From Pleurodeles waltl (Eukaryota; Chordata; Amphibia; Caudata; Salamandridae), in NCBI RefSeq assembly GCF_031143425.1, contig NC_090451.1:355454339-355518338 (forward strand): a DNA stretch of 64,000 nt, written 5' to 3'. The position numbers were made by a program, and so were the translations under genes. How positions within the stretch are numbered: the stretch's first letter is position 1; every line of letters begins with the position of its first letter. Of the stretch, positions 24,720 through 35,333 are shown in pieces. The notes under the pieces are model-generated. The model worked only from the letters and a program-made list of their open reading frames with translations, searched no databases and was not told where the DNA came from.

Positions 24720-24884
24720 TGTGAGAAAGTAGCCTCTTTCTAGCCTTGTTACCCCCACTTTGGGCCTGTTTGTGAGTGTATGTCAGGGTGTTTTCACTGT
24801 ATCACTGGTATCCTGCTTGCCAGGGCCCAGTGCTCATAGTGAAAACCCTATGTTTTCAGTATGTTTGTTATGTGTCACTGGGAC
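24720..24884 (+). repeat. Outer element 5' LTR, first piece
   Basis: Begins TGTGAGAAAGTAGCCTC, identical to the 3' LTR start at 41229. It is interrupted after TGTGTCACTGGGAC by the inner element; the remainder is at 35334-38254. Confidence 0.95.
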
Positions 24885-27567
24885 TGTAGGAAGTTGGCTC
24901 TGTATGTGCTTTTTCAAAGTAAGGAATAGCATGCACAGAGTCCAAGGGTTCCCCTTAGAGGTAAAATAGTGGTGAAAATAGATAATACTAATGCTCTATT
25001 TTGTGGTAGTGTGGTCGAGCAGTAGGCTTATCCAAGGAGTAGTGTTAAGCATTTGTTGTACATACACATAGACAATAAATGAGGTACACACACTCAGAGA
25101 CAAATCCAGCCAATAGGTTTTTATATAGAAAAATATCTTTTCTTAGTTTATTTTAAGAACCACAGGTTCAAATTCTACATGTAATATCTCATTCGAAAGG
25201 TATTGCAGGTAAGTACTTTAGGAACTTCAAATCATCAACATTGCATGTATACTTTTCAAGTTATTCACAAATAGCTGTTTTAAAAGTGGACACAGTGCAA
25301 TTTTCACAGTTCCTAGGGGAGGTAAGTATTTGTTAGGTTAACCAGGTAAGTAAGACACTTACAGGGTTCAGTTCTTGGTCCAAGGTAGCCCACCGTTGGG
25401 GGTTCAGAGCAACCCCAAAGTCACCACACCAGCAGCTCAGGGCCGGTCAGGTGCAGAGTCCAAAGTGGTGCCCAAAACACATAGGCTAGAATGGAGAGAA
25501 GGGGGTGCCCCGGTTCCGGTCTGCTTGCAGGTAAGTACCCGTGTCTTCGGAGGGCAGACCAGGGGGGTTTTGTAGGGCACCGGGGGGGACACGAGCCCAC
25601 ACAGAAATTTCACCCTCAGTGGCGCGGGGGCGGCCGGGTGCAGTGTAGAAACAAGCGTCGGGTTCGCAATGTTAGTCTATGAGAGATCTCGGGATCTCTT
25701 CAGCGCTGCAGGCAGGCAAGGGGGGGGTTCCTCGGGGAAACCTCCACTTGGGCAAGGGAGAGGGACTCCTGGGGGTCACTTCTCCAGTGAAAGTCCGGTC
25801 CTTCAGGTCCTGGGGGCTGCGGGTGCAGGGTCTCTCCCAGGCGTCGGGACTTAGGATTCAAAGAGTCGCGGTCAGGGGAAGCCTCGGGATTCCCTCTGCA
25901 GGCGGCGCTGTGGGCGCTCAGGGGGGACAGGTTTTGGTACTCACAGTATCAGAGTAGTCCTGGGGTCCCTCCTGAGGTGTTGGATCTCCACCAGCCGAGT
26001 CGGGGTCGCCGGGTGCAGGGTTGCAAGTCTCACGCTTCTTGCGGGGAGCTTGCAGGGTTCTTTCAAGGCTGCTGGAAACAAAGTTGCAGCCTTTCTTGGA
26101 GCAGGTCCGCTGTCCTCGGGAGTTTCTTGTCTTTTCGAAGCAGGGGCAGTCCTCAGAGGATGTCGAGGTCGCTGGTCCCTTTGGAAGGCGTCGCTGGAGC
26201 AGGATCTTTGGAAGGCAGGAGACAGGCCAGTGAGTTTCTGGAGCCAATGCAGTTGTCGTCTTCTGGTCTTCCGCTGCAGGGGTTTTCAGCTAGGCAGTCC
26301 TTCTTGTAGTTGCAGGAATCTAATTTTCTAGGGTTCAGGGTAGCCCTTAAATACTAAATTTAAGGGCGTGTTTAGGTCTGGGGGGTTAGTAGCCAATGGC
26401 TACTAGCCCTGAGGGTGGGTACACCCTCTTTGTGCCTCCTCCCAAGGGGAGGGGGTCACAATCCTAACCCTATTGGGGGAATCCTCCATCTGCAAGATGG
26501 AGGATTTCTAAAAGTTAGAGTCACTTCAGCTCAGGACACCTTAGGGGCTGTCCTGACTGGCCAGTGACTCCTCCTTGTTTTTCTCATTATTTTCTCCGGC
26601 CTTGCCGCCAAAAAGTGGGGCCTGGCCGGAGGGGGCGGGCAACTCCACTAGCTGGAGTGTCCTGCTGGGTTGGCACAAAGGAGGTGAGCCTTTGAGGCTC
26701 ACCGCCAGGTGTGACAATTCCTGCCTGGGGGAGGTGTTAGCATCTCCACCCAGTGCAGGCTTTGTTACTGGCCTCAGAGTGACAAAGGCACTCTCCCCAT
26801 GGGGCCAGCAACATGTCTCGGTTTGTGGCAGGCTGCTAAAACTAGTCAGCCTACACAGATAGTCGGTTAAGTTTCAGGGGGCACCTTTAAGGTGCCCTCT
26901 GTGGTGTATTTTACAATAAAATGTACACTGGCATCAGTGTGCATTTATTGTGCTGAGAAGTTTGATACCAAACTTCCCAGTTTTCAGTGTAGCCATTATG
27001 GTGCTGTGGAGTTCGTGTTTGACAGACTCCCAGACCATATACTCTTATGGCTACCCTGCACTTACAATGTCTAAGGTTTTGTTTAGACACTGTAGGGGTA
27101 CCATGCTCATGCACTGGTACCCTCACCTATGGTATAGTGCACCCTGCCTTAGGGCTGTAAGGCCTGCTAGAGGGGTGTCTTACCTATACTGCATAGGCAG
27201 TGAGAGGCTGGCATGGCACCCTGAGGGGAGTGCCATGTCGACTTACTCGTTTTGTCTTCACTAGCACACACAAGCTGGCAAGCAGTGTGTCTGTGCTGAG
27301 TGAGAGGTCTCCAGGGTGGCATAAGACATGCTGCAGCCCTTAGAGACCTTCCTTGGCATCAGGGCCCTTGGTACTAGAAGTACCAGTTACAAGGGACTTA
27401 TCTGGATGCCAGGGTCTGCCAATTGTGGATACAAAAGTACAGGTTAGGGAAAGAACACTGGTGCTGGGGCCTGGTTAGCAGGCCTCAGCACACTTTCAAT
27501 TGTAAACATAGCATCAGCAAAGGCAAAAAGTCAGGGGGCAACCATGCCAAGGAGGCATTTCCTTACA
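24885..27567 (-). repeat. Inner element 3' LTR (2683 bp)
   Basis: Near-identical to 32647-35333; ends are TGTAGG (24885) and CCTTACA (27567). A minus-strand AATAAA (plus TTTATT at 25147-25152) is a candidate polyadenylation signal. The many open frames in this GC-rich LTR recur in the other copy and are not genes. Confidence 0.95.
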
Positions 27568-27587
27568 CAACCCCCCCCCAAACGAAA
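27568..27587 (-). promoter_or_regulatory. Polypurine tract of inner element
   Basis: On the minus strand CTCTTTCGTTTGGGGGGGGGTTG directly precedes the 3' LTR. It contains nine Gs and ends GTTG before TGTAAGG. It would prime plus-strand DNA synthesis. The outer element has the same TTCGTTTGG(n)TTG signal at 41200-41228. Confidence 0.85.
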
Positions 27588-27597
27588 GAGGATGAGA

Positions 27598-29913
27598 CTA
27601 ACCTTTCCCAAGAGAGTCTTCATTTTCTAAGTGGAAGAACCTGGAAAGGCCATCTGCATTGGCATGGGCAGTCCCAGGTCTGTGTTCCACTATAAAGTCC
27701 ATTCCCTGTAGGGAGATGGACCACCTCAACAGTTTAGGATTTTCACCTTTCATTTGCATCAGCCATTTGAGAGGTCTGTGGTCAGTTTGAACTAGGAAGT
27801 GAGTCCCAAAGAGGTATGGTCTCAGCTTCTTCAGGGACCAAACCACAGCAAAGGCCTCCCTCTCAATGGCACTCCAACGCTGCTCCCTGGGGAGTAACCT
27901 CCTGCTAATGAAAGCAACAGGCTGGTCAAGGCCATCATCATTTGTTTGGGACAAAACTGCCCCTATCCCATGTTCAGAGGCATCAGTCTGCACAATGAAC
28001 TGCTTAGAATAATCTGGAGCTTTTAGAACTGGTGCTGAGCACATTGCTTGTTTCAGGGTGTCAAAGGCCTGTTGGCATTCCTCAGTCCAGTTCACTTTCT
28101 TGGGCATTTTCTTGGAGGTGAGTTCAGTGAGGGCTGTCACAATGGATCCATATCCCTTCACAAACCTCCTGTAATACCCAGTCAAGCCAAGGAATGCCCT
28201 GACTTGAGTCTGGGTTTTTGGAGCTACCCAGTCCAGAATAGTCTGGATCTTGGGTTGGAGTGGCTGAACTTGGCCTCCACCTACAAGGTGGCCCAAGTAA
28301 ACCACAGTTCCCTGCCCTATCTGGCATTTGGATGCCTTGATAGAGAGGCCTGCAGATTGCAGAGCCTTCAAAACCTTCTTCAGGTGGACCAGGTGATCCT
28401 GCCAGGTGGAGCTAAAGACAGCAATATCATCAAGATAAGCTGTGCTAAAGGACCCCAAGCCAGCAAGGACTTGATTCACCAACCTTTGGAAGGTGGCAGG
28501 GGCATTCTTTAAACCAAAGGGCATAACAGTAAACTGATAATGCCCATCAGGTGTGGAGAATGCTGTTTTCTCTTTTGCTCCAGGTGCCATTTTTATTTGC
28601 CAGTACCCTGCTGTCAAGTCAAAGGTACTTAAGAATTTGGCAGCACCTAATTTATCTATGAGCTCATCAGCTCTTGGAATTGGATGAGCATCTGTCTTGG
28701 TGACAGAATTGAGCCCTCTGTAGTCCACACAAAACCTCATCTCTTTCTTTCCATCTTTGGTGTGAGGTTTGGGGACTAAGACCACTGGGCTAGCCCAGGG
28801 GCTGTCAGAGCGCTCAATTACTCCCAATTCCAGCATCTTGTGGACTTCCACCTTGATGCTTTCCTTAACATGGTCAGATTGTCTAAAGATTTTGTTTTTG
28901 ACAGGCATGCTGTCTCCTGTGTCCACATCATGGGTACACAGGTGTGTCTGACCAGGGGTTAAGGAGAAGAGTTCAGGAAACTGTTGTAGGACTCTCCTAC
29001 AATCAGCTTGCTGTTGGCCAGAGAGGGTGTCTGAGTAGATCACTCCATCTACTGTGCCATCTTTTGGGTCTGATGACAGAAGATCAGGGAGAGGTTCACT
29101 CTCTGCCTCCTGATCCTCATCTGTTACCATCAACAGATTCACATCAGCCCTGTCATGGAAGAGCTTAAGGCGGTTCACATGGATCACCCTCTTGGGGCTC
29201 CTGCTTGTGCCCAGGTCCACCAAGTAGGTGACCTGACTCTTCCTTTCTAGTACTGGGTAAGGGCCACTCCATTTGTCCTGGAGTGCCCTGGGAGCCACAG
29301 GCTCCAGAACCCAGACTTTCTGCCCTGGTTGGAACTCAACCAGTGCAGCCTTTTGGTCATACCAAAACTTCTGGAGCTGTTGGCTGGCCTCAAGGTTTTT
29401 TGTTGCCTTTTCCATGTACTCTGCCATTCTAGAGCGAAGGCCAAGTACATAGTCCACTATGTCTTGTTTAGGCTCATGGAGAGGTCTCTCCCAGCCTTCT
29501 TTAACAAGAGCAAGTGGTCCCCTTACAGGATGACCAAACAGAAGTTCAAAGGGTGAGAATCCTACTCCCTTCTGTGGCACCTCTCTGTAAGCGAAAAGCA
29601 GACATGGCAAGAGGACATCCCATCTCCTTTTGAGTTTTTCTGGGAGCCCCATGATCATGCCCTTTAATGTCTTGTTGAATCTCTCAACTAAGCCATTAGT
29701 TTGTGGATGGTATGGTGTTGTGAATTTATAAGTCACCCCACACTCATTCCACATGTGCTTTAGGTATGCTGACATGAAGTTGGTACCTCTGTCAGACACC
29801 ACCTCCTTAGGGAAACCCACTCTGGTAAAGATACCAATGAGGGCCTTGGCTACTGCAGGGGCAGTAGTCGACCTAAGGGGAATAGCTTCAGGATACCTGG
29901 TAGCATGATCCAC
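27598..29913 (-). pseudogene. pol: Gmr1-like Pol: integrase core (C-terminal part), reverse transcriptase, RNase H
   Basis: 771 codons open to TAG-free end at 27598; the frame opens after an in-frame stop, so the GTG at 29913 is not a true start. The order is: integrase DDE core with VVSDRGTNF (second Asp) and the HPQTNGLVERFNK motif (catalytic Glu), then an integrase tail with KVWVLEPVAPRALQDKWSGP and HVNRLKLFH. Reverse transcriptase follows, with MRFCVDYRGLNSVT, STFDLTAGYWQI, FGLKNAPATFQRL and the YLDD active site (STAYLDDIAVFS). RNase H is last, with QTDASEHGIGAVLSQ and QTDHRPLKWL. All visible catalytic residues are present. It lies in the same frame as the upstream 816-codon part, separated by one stop. 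Placement of integrase before RT marks the Gmr1 lineage; Ty1/copia is excluded by the Ty3-type RT wording. Confidence 0.95.
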
Positions 29914-29925
29914 TACTACCAGGAT

Positions 29926-29928
29926 TTA
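29926..29928 (-). other. In-frame TAA that splits the inner polyprotein
   Basis: The codon after ...TASGNM is TAA, followed at once in the same frame by integrase sequence (ILVVV then DHATRYPEA). It falls between the first catalytic Asp (GVDIVGP) and the rest of the core. Programmed read-through would be expected between gag and pol, not here, so it is a disabling point mutation. Confidence 0.85.
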
Positions 29929-32376
29929 CATATTTCCTGAGGCTGTGGGAGGTTCTAGTGGACCAACTATGTCCACACCCACTCTTTCAAAGGGAACCCC
30001 CACCACTGGAAGTGGAATGAGGGGGGCCTTTGGATGCCCACCTGTCTTACCACTGGCTTGACAGGTGGGGCAGGAGAGGCAAAACTCCTTAACCATGTTG
30101 GACATATTGGGCCAGTAGAAGTGGTTGACTAACCTCTCCCACGTCTTGGTTTGTCCCAAATGTCCAGCAAGGGGGATGTCATGGGCTAATGTTAGGATGA
30201 ACTTCCTGAACAGCTGAGGCACTACCACTCTCCTAGTGGCACCAGGTTTGGGGTCTCTGGCCTCAGTGTACAGGAGTCCATCTTCCCAATAGACCCTATG
30301 TGTTCCATTTTTCTTGCCTTTGGACTCTTCAGCAGCTTGCTGCCTAAGGCCTTCAAGAGAGGGACAGGTTTCTTGTCCCTTACACAGCTCCTCCCTTGAG
30401 GGTCCCCCTGGGCCTAAGAGCTCAACCTGATAAGGTTCAAGCTCCAAAGGCTCAGTTCCCTCAGAGGGCAGAACTTCTTCCTGAGAAGAGAGGTTCCCTT
30501 TCTTCTGCTGTGTTGCAGTTGGTTTCCCAACTGACTTTCCTGTTCTCTTGGTAGGCTGGGCCATTCTTCCAGACTCCAGCTCTACTTGTTCACCCTGTGC
30601 CTTGCATTGTGCTCTTGTTTTCACACACACCAGTTCAGGGATACCCAGCATTGCTGCATGGGTTTTTAGTTCTACCTCAGCCCATGCTGAGGACTCCAGG
30701 TCATTTCCAAGCAGACAGTCCACTGGGATATTTGAGGAGACCACCACCTGTTTCAGGCCATTGACCCCTCCCCATTCTAAAGTAACCATTGCCATGGGAT
30801 GTACTTTTCTCTGATTGTCAGCGTTGGTGACTGTGTAAGTTTTTCCAGTCAGGTATTGGCCAGGGGAAACCAGTTTCTCTGTCACCATGGTGACACTGGC
30901 ACCTGTATCCCTCAGGCCCTCTATTCTAGTCCCATTAATTAAGAGTTGCTGTCTGTATTTTTGCATGTTAGGCGGCCAGACAGCTAGTGTGGCTAAATCC
31001 ACCCCACCCTCAGAAACTAGAGTAGCTTCAGTGTGGACCCTGATTTGCTCTGGGCACACTGTTGATCCCACTTGGAGACTAGCCATACCAGTGTTACCTG
31101 GATGGGAGTTTGGAGTGGAACCTTTCTTGGGACAGGCCTTGTCTCCAGTTTGGTGTCCATGCTGTTTACAGCTATGACACCAGGCCTTTTTGGGATCAAA
31201 GTTTTTACCCTTGTACCCATTGTTTTGTGAAGAGGCTCTGGGCCCACCCTCCTGTGCAGGTTTTTGGGGGCCTGTAGAAGACTCTTTACTATTTTTAGTT
31301 TTGGTTGTCTCATCACCCTTCCCCTGGGGAGTCTTTGTGACCCCTTTCTTTTGGTCACCCCCTGTTGAAGTCTTGGACACCCTTGTCTTGACCCAATGGT
31401 CCGCCTTCTTTCCCAATTCTTGGGGAGAAATTGGTCCTAGGTCTACCAGATGCTGATGCAGTTTATCATTGAAACAATTACTTAACAGGTGTTCTTTCAC
31501 AAATAAATTGTACAGCCCATCATAATTACTTACACCACTGCCTTGAATCCAACCATCTAGTGTTTTCACTGAGTAGTCAACAAAGTCAACCCAGGTCTGG
31601 CTCGAGGATTTTTGAGCCCCCCTGAACCTAATCCTGTACTCCTCAGTGGAGAATCCAAAGCCCTCAATCAGGGTACCCTTCATGAGGTCATAAGATTCTG
31701 CATCTTTTCCAGAGAGTGTGAGGAGTCTATCCCTACACTTTCCAGTGAACATTTCCCAAAGGAGAGCACCCCAGTGAGATCTGTTCACTTTTCTGGTTAC
31801 ACAAGCCCTCTCAAAAGCTGTGAACCACTTGGTGATGTCATCACCATCTTCAAATTTTGTCACAATCCCTTTGGGGATTTTTAACATGTCAGGAGAATCT
31901 CTGACCCTATTTATATTGCTGCCACCATTGATGGGTCCTAGGCCCATCTCTTGTCTTTCCCTTTCTATGGCTAGGAGCTGTCTCTCTAAAGCCAATCTTT
32001 TGGCCATCCTGGCTAACAGGAGGTCATCTTCACTGAGAGCATCCTCAGTGATTTCAGAAATGTGGGACCCTCCTGTGAGGGACTCACCATTTCTGACTAA
32101 CACAGTTGGAGACAGGACTTGAGGGGTCCTGTTCTCCCTATTTAGGACTGGAGGAGGGACATTGGCCTCCAAGTCACTAATTTCTTCCTCTGTGATGTCA
32201 TCATCAGAGGGGTTGGCTTTTTCAAACTCTGCCAACAGCTCCTGGAGCTGAATTTTGGTAGGTCTGGAGCCAATGGTTATTTTTTTGATATTACAGAGAG
32301 ACCTTAGCTCCCTCATCTTAAGATGGAGGTAAGGTGTGGTGTCGAGTTCCACCACATTCATCTCTGTATCAGACAT
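29926..32376 (-). CDS. gag-pol: Gmr1-like Gag, protease and N-terminal integrase
   Basis: 816 codons from ATG 32376. Approximate residues: 1-60 N-terminal helical region; 120-150 a charged stretch with LALERQLLAIERERQEMG, probably coiled coil; 165-330 Gag core with FEDGDDITKWFTAFERACV and DRLLTLSGKDAES; 340-395 a lysine-rich linker; 399-414 a zinc-knuckle-like motif C-HS-C-KQHGHQTGDKA-C; about 488 the protease active site RDTGASVTMV, with a later LLGNDLE; 730-770 the integrase zinc-binding HHCC region (HDIPLAGHLGQTK, then CLSCPTCQASG); 800 the first DDE Asp in GVDIVGP. Gag and Pol share one frame without a shift. It ends at an in-frame TAA that looks like a mutation. The Gag core is clearly related to that of the outer element. 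Confidence 0.93.
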   Translation of the reverse strand: MSDTEMNVVELDTTPYLHLKMRELRSLCNIKKITIGSRPTKIQLQELLAEFEKANPSDDDITEEEISDLEANVPPPVLNRENRTPQVLSPTVLVRNGESLTGGSHISEITEDALSEDDLLLARMAKRLALERQLLAIERERQEMGLGPINGGSNINRVRDSPDMLKIPKGIVTKFEDGDDITKWFTAFERACVTRKVNRSHWGALLWEMFTGKCRDRLLTLSGKDAESYDLMKGTLIEGFGFSTEEYRIRFRGAQKSSSQTWVDFVDYSVKTLDGWIQGSGVSNYDGLYNLFVKEHLLSNCFNDKLHQHLVDLGPISPQELGKKADHWVKTRVSKTSTGGDQKKGVTKTPQGKGDETTKTKNSKESSTGPQKPAQEGGPRASSQNNGYKGKNFDPKKAWCHSCKQHGHQTGDKACPKKGSTPNSHPGNTGMASLQVGSTVCPEQIRVHTEATLVSEGGVDLATLAVWPPNMQKYRQQLLINGTRIEGLRDTGASVTMVTEKLVSPGQYLTGKTYTVTNADNQRKVHPMAMVTLEWGGVNGLKQVVVSSNIPVDCLLGNDLESSAWAEVELKTHAAMLGIPELVCVKTRAQCKAQGEQVELESGRMAQPTKRTGKSVGKPTATQQKKGNLSSQEEVLPSEGTEPLELEPYQVELLGPGGPSREELCKGQETCPSLEGLRQQAAEESKGKKNGTHRVYWEDGLLYTEARDPKPGATRRVVVPQLFRKFILTLAHDIPLAGHLGQTKTWERLVNHFYWPNMSNMVKEFCLSCPTCQASGKTGGHPKAPLIPLPVVGVPFERVGVDIVGPLEPPTASGNM

Positions 32377-32627
32377 TATTTTGCTAAAAGTTGGAAGACT
32401 TTTTAAAGAATCTAAAACTGTTTCTAGAATCTAATTTCAAACTTTTAACAAACTTTTAAACTCTAAAAGACAATGCTAAACAGGGACTTAACACACAAGG
32501 CCCTAGCAGGACTTTTAAGAATTTAGAAAAATTTCAAATTGCAAAAATGAATTTCTAATGACAATTTTGGAATTTGTCGTGTGATCAGGTATTGGCTGAG
32601 TAGTCCAGCAAATGCAAAGTCTTGTAC

Positions 32628-32646
32628 CCCACCGCTGATCCACCAA
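32628..32646 (-). promoter_or_regulatory. Primer binding site of inner element
   Basis: Just inside the 5' LTR the minus strand reads T then TGGTGGATCAGCGGTGGGG. A TGG start complements a tRNA CCA end. The priming tRNA was not identified. The outer element has TGGTTGTGCAGTGGTGGG at the same one-base offset. Confidence 0.7.
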
Positions 32647-35333
32647 TGTAGGAAGTTGGCTCTGTATGTGCTATTTCAAAGTAAGGAATAGCATGCACAG
32701 AGTCCAAGGGTTCCCCTTAGAGGTAAAATAGTGGTGAAAATAGATAATACTAATGCTCTATTTTGTGGTAGTGTGGTCGAGCAGTAGGCTTATCCAAGGA
32801 GTAGTGTTAAGCATTTGTTGTACATACACATAGACAATAAATGAGGTACACACACTCAGAGACAAATCCAGCCAATAGGTTTTTATATAGAAAAATATCT
32901 TTTCTTAGTTTATTTTAAGAACCACAGGTTCAAATTCTACATGTAATATCTCATTCGAAAGGTATTGCAGGTAAGTACTTTAGGAACTTCAAATCATCAA
33001 AATTGCATGTATACTTTTCAAGTTATTCACAAATAGCTGTTTTAAAAGTGGACACTTAGTGCAATTTTCACAGTTCCTAGGGGAGGTAAGTATTTGTTAG
33101 GTTAACCAGGTAAGTAAGACACTTACAGGGTTCAGTTCTTGGTCCAAGGTAGCCCACCGTTGGGGGTTCAGAGCAACCCCAAAGTCACCACACCAGCAGC
33201 TCAGGGCCAGTCAGGTGCAGAGTCCAAAGTGGTGCCCAAAACACATAGGCTAGAATGGAGAGAAGGGGGTGCCCCGGTTCCGGTCTGCTTGCAGGTAAGT
33301 ACCCGCGTCTTCGGAGGGCAGACCAGGGGGGTTTTGTAGGGCACCGGGGGGGACACGAGCCCACACAGAAATTTCACCCTCAGCGGCGCGGGGCGGCCGG
33401 GTGCAGTGTAGAAACAAGCGTCGGGTTCGCAATGTTAGTCTATGAGAGATCTCGGGATCTCTTCAGCGCTGCAGGCAGGCAAGGGGGGGGTTCCTCGGGG
33501 AAACCTCCACTTGGGCAAGGGAGAGGGACTCCTGGGGGTCACTTCTCCAGTGAAAGTCCGGTCCTTCAGGTCCTGGGGGCTGCGGGTGCAGGGTCTCTCC
33601 CAGGCGTCGGGACTTAGGATTCAAAGAGTCGCGGTCAGGGGAAGCCTCGGGATTCCCTCTGCAGGCGGCGCTGTGGGGGCTCAGGGGGGACAGGTTTTGG
33701 TACTCACAGTATCAGAGTAGTCCTGGGGTCCCTCCTGAGGTGTTGGATCTCCACCAGCCGAGTCGGGGTCGCCGGGTGCAGGGTTGCAAGTCTCACGCTT
33801 CTTGCGGGGAGCTTGCAGGGTTCTTTCAAGGCTGCTGGAAACAAAGTTGCAGCCTTTCTTGGAGCAGGTCCGCTGTCCTCGGGAGTTTCTTGTCTTTTCG
33901 AAGCAGGGGCAGTCCTCAGAGGATGTCGAGGTCGCTGGTCCCTTTGGAAGGCGTCGCTGGAGCAGGATCTTTGGAAGGCAGGAGACAGGCCGGTGAGTTT
34001 CTGGAGCCAAGGCAGTTGTCGTCTTCTGGTCTTCCGCTGCAGGGATTTTCAGCTAGGCAGTCCTTCTTCTTGTAGTTGCAGGAATCTAATTTTCTAGGGT
34101 TCAGGGTAGCCCTTAAATACTAAATTTAAGGGCGTGTTTAGGTCTGGGGGGTTAGTAGCCAATGGCTACTAGCCCTGAGGGTGGGTACACCCTCTTTGTG
34201 CCTCCTCCCAAGGGGAGGGGGTCACAATCCTAACCCTATTGGGGGAATCCTCCATCTGCAAGATGGAGGATTTCTAAAAGTTAGAGTCACTTCAGCTCAG
34301 GACACCTTAGGGGCTGTCCTGACTGGCCAGTGACTCCTCCTTGTTTTTCTCATTATTTTCTCCGGCCTTGCCACCAAAAAGTGGGGCCTGGCCGGAGGGG
34401 GCGGGCAACTCCACTAGCTGGAGTGTCCTGCTGGGTTGGCACAAAGGAGGTGAGCCTTTGAGGCTCACCGCCAGGTGTGACAATTCCTGCCTGGGGGAGG
34501 TGTTAGCATCTCCACCCAGTGCAGGCTTTGTTACTGGCCTCAGAGTGACAAAGGCACTCTCCCCATGGGGCCAGCAACATGTCTCGGTTTGTGGCAGGCT
34601 GCTAAAACTAGTCAGCCTACACAGATAGTCGGTTAAGTTTCAGGGGGCACCTCTAAGGTGCCCTCTGTGGTGTATTTTACAATAAAATGTACACTGGCAT
34701 CAGTGTGCATTTATTGTGCTGAGAAGTTTGATACCAAACTTCCCAGTTTTCAGTGTAGCCATTATGGTGCTGTGGAGTTCGTGTTTGACAGACTCCCAGA
34801 CCATATACTCTTATGGCTACCCTGCACTTACAATGTCTAAGGTTTTGTTTAGACACTGTAGGGGTACCATGCTCATGCACTGGTACCCTCACCTATGGTA
34901 TAGTGCACCCTGCCTTAGGGCTGTAAGGCCTGCTAGAGGGGTGTCTTACCTATACTGCATAGGCAGTGAGAGGCTGGCATGGCACCCTGAGGGGAGTGCC
35001 ATGTCGACTTACTCGTTTTGTCTTCACTAGCACACACAAGCTGGCAAGCAGTGTGTCTGTGCTGAGTGAGAGGTCTCCAGGGTGGCATAAGACATGCTGC
35101 AGCCCTTAGAGACCTTCCTTGGCATCAGGGCCCTTGGTACTAGAAGTACCAGTTACAAGGGACTTATCTGGATGCCAGGGTCTGCCAATTGTGGATACAA
35201 AAGTACAGGTTAGGGAAAGAACACTGGTGCTGGGGCCTGGTTAGCAGGCCTCAGCACACTTTCAATTGTAAACATAGCATCAGCAAAGGCAAAAAGTCAG
35301 GGGGCAACCATGCCAAGGAGGCATTTCCTTACA
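32647..35333 (-). repeat. Inner element 5' LTR (2687 bp)
   Basis: Pair of 24885-27567. Differences by eye are single bases or 1-3-base indels (for example an extra CTT near 34070), about 13 in all. It is bounded by TGTAGG at 32647 and CCTTACA at 35333, followed by the GGGAC duplication. Confidence 0.95.

Noticed and set aside
25375..26331. Overlapping open frames of 60-110 codons in the GC-rich part of the inner LTR (repeated at 33139-34097)
   Set aside because: They recur only because the LTR is duplicated, occur in several frames at once and contain no domain.
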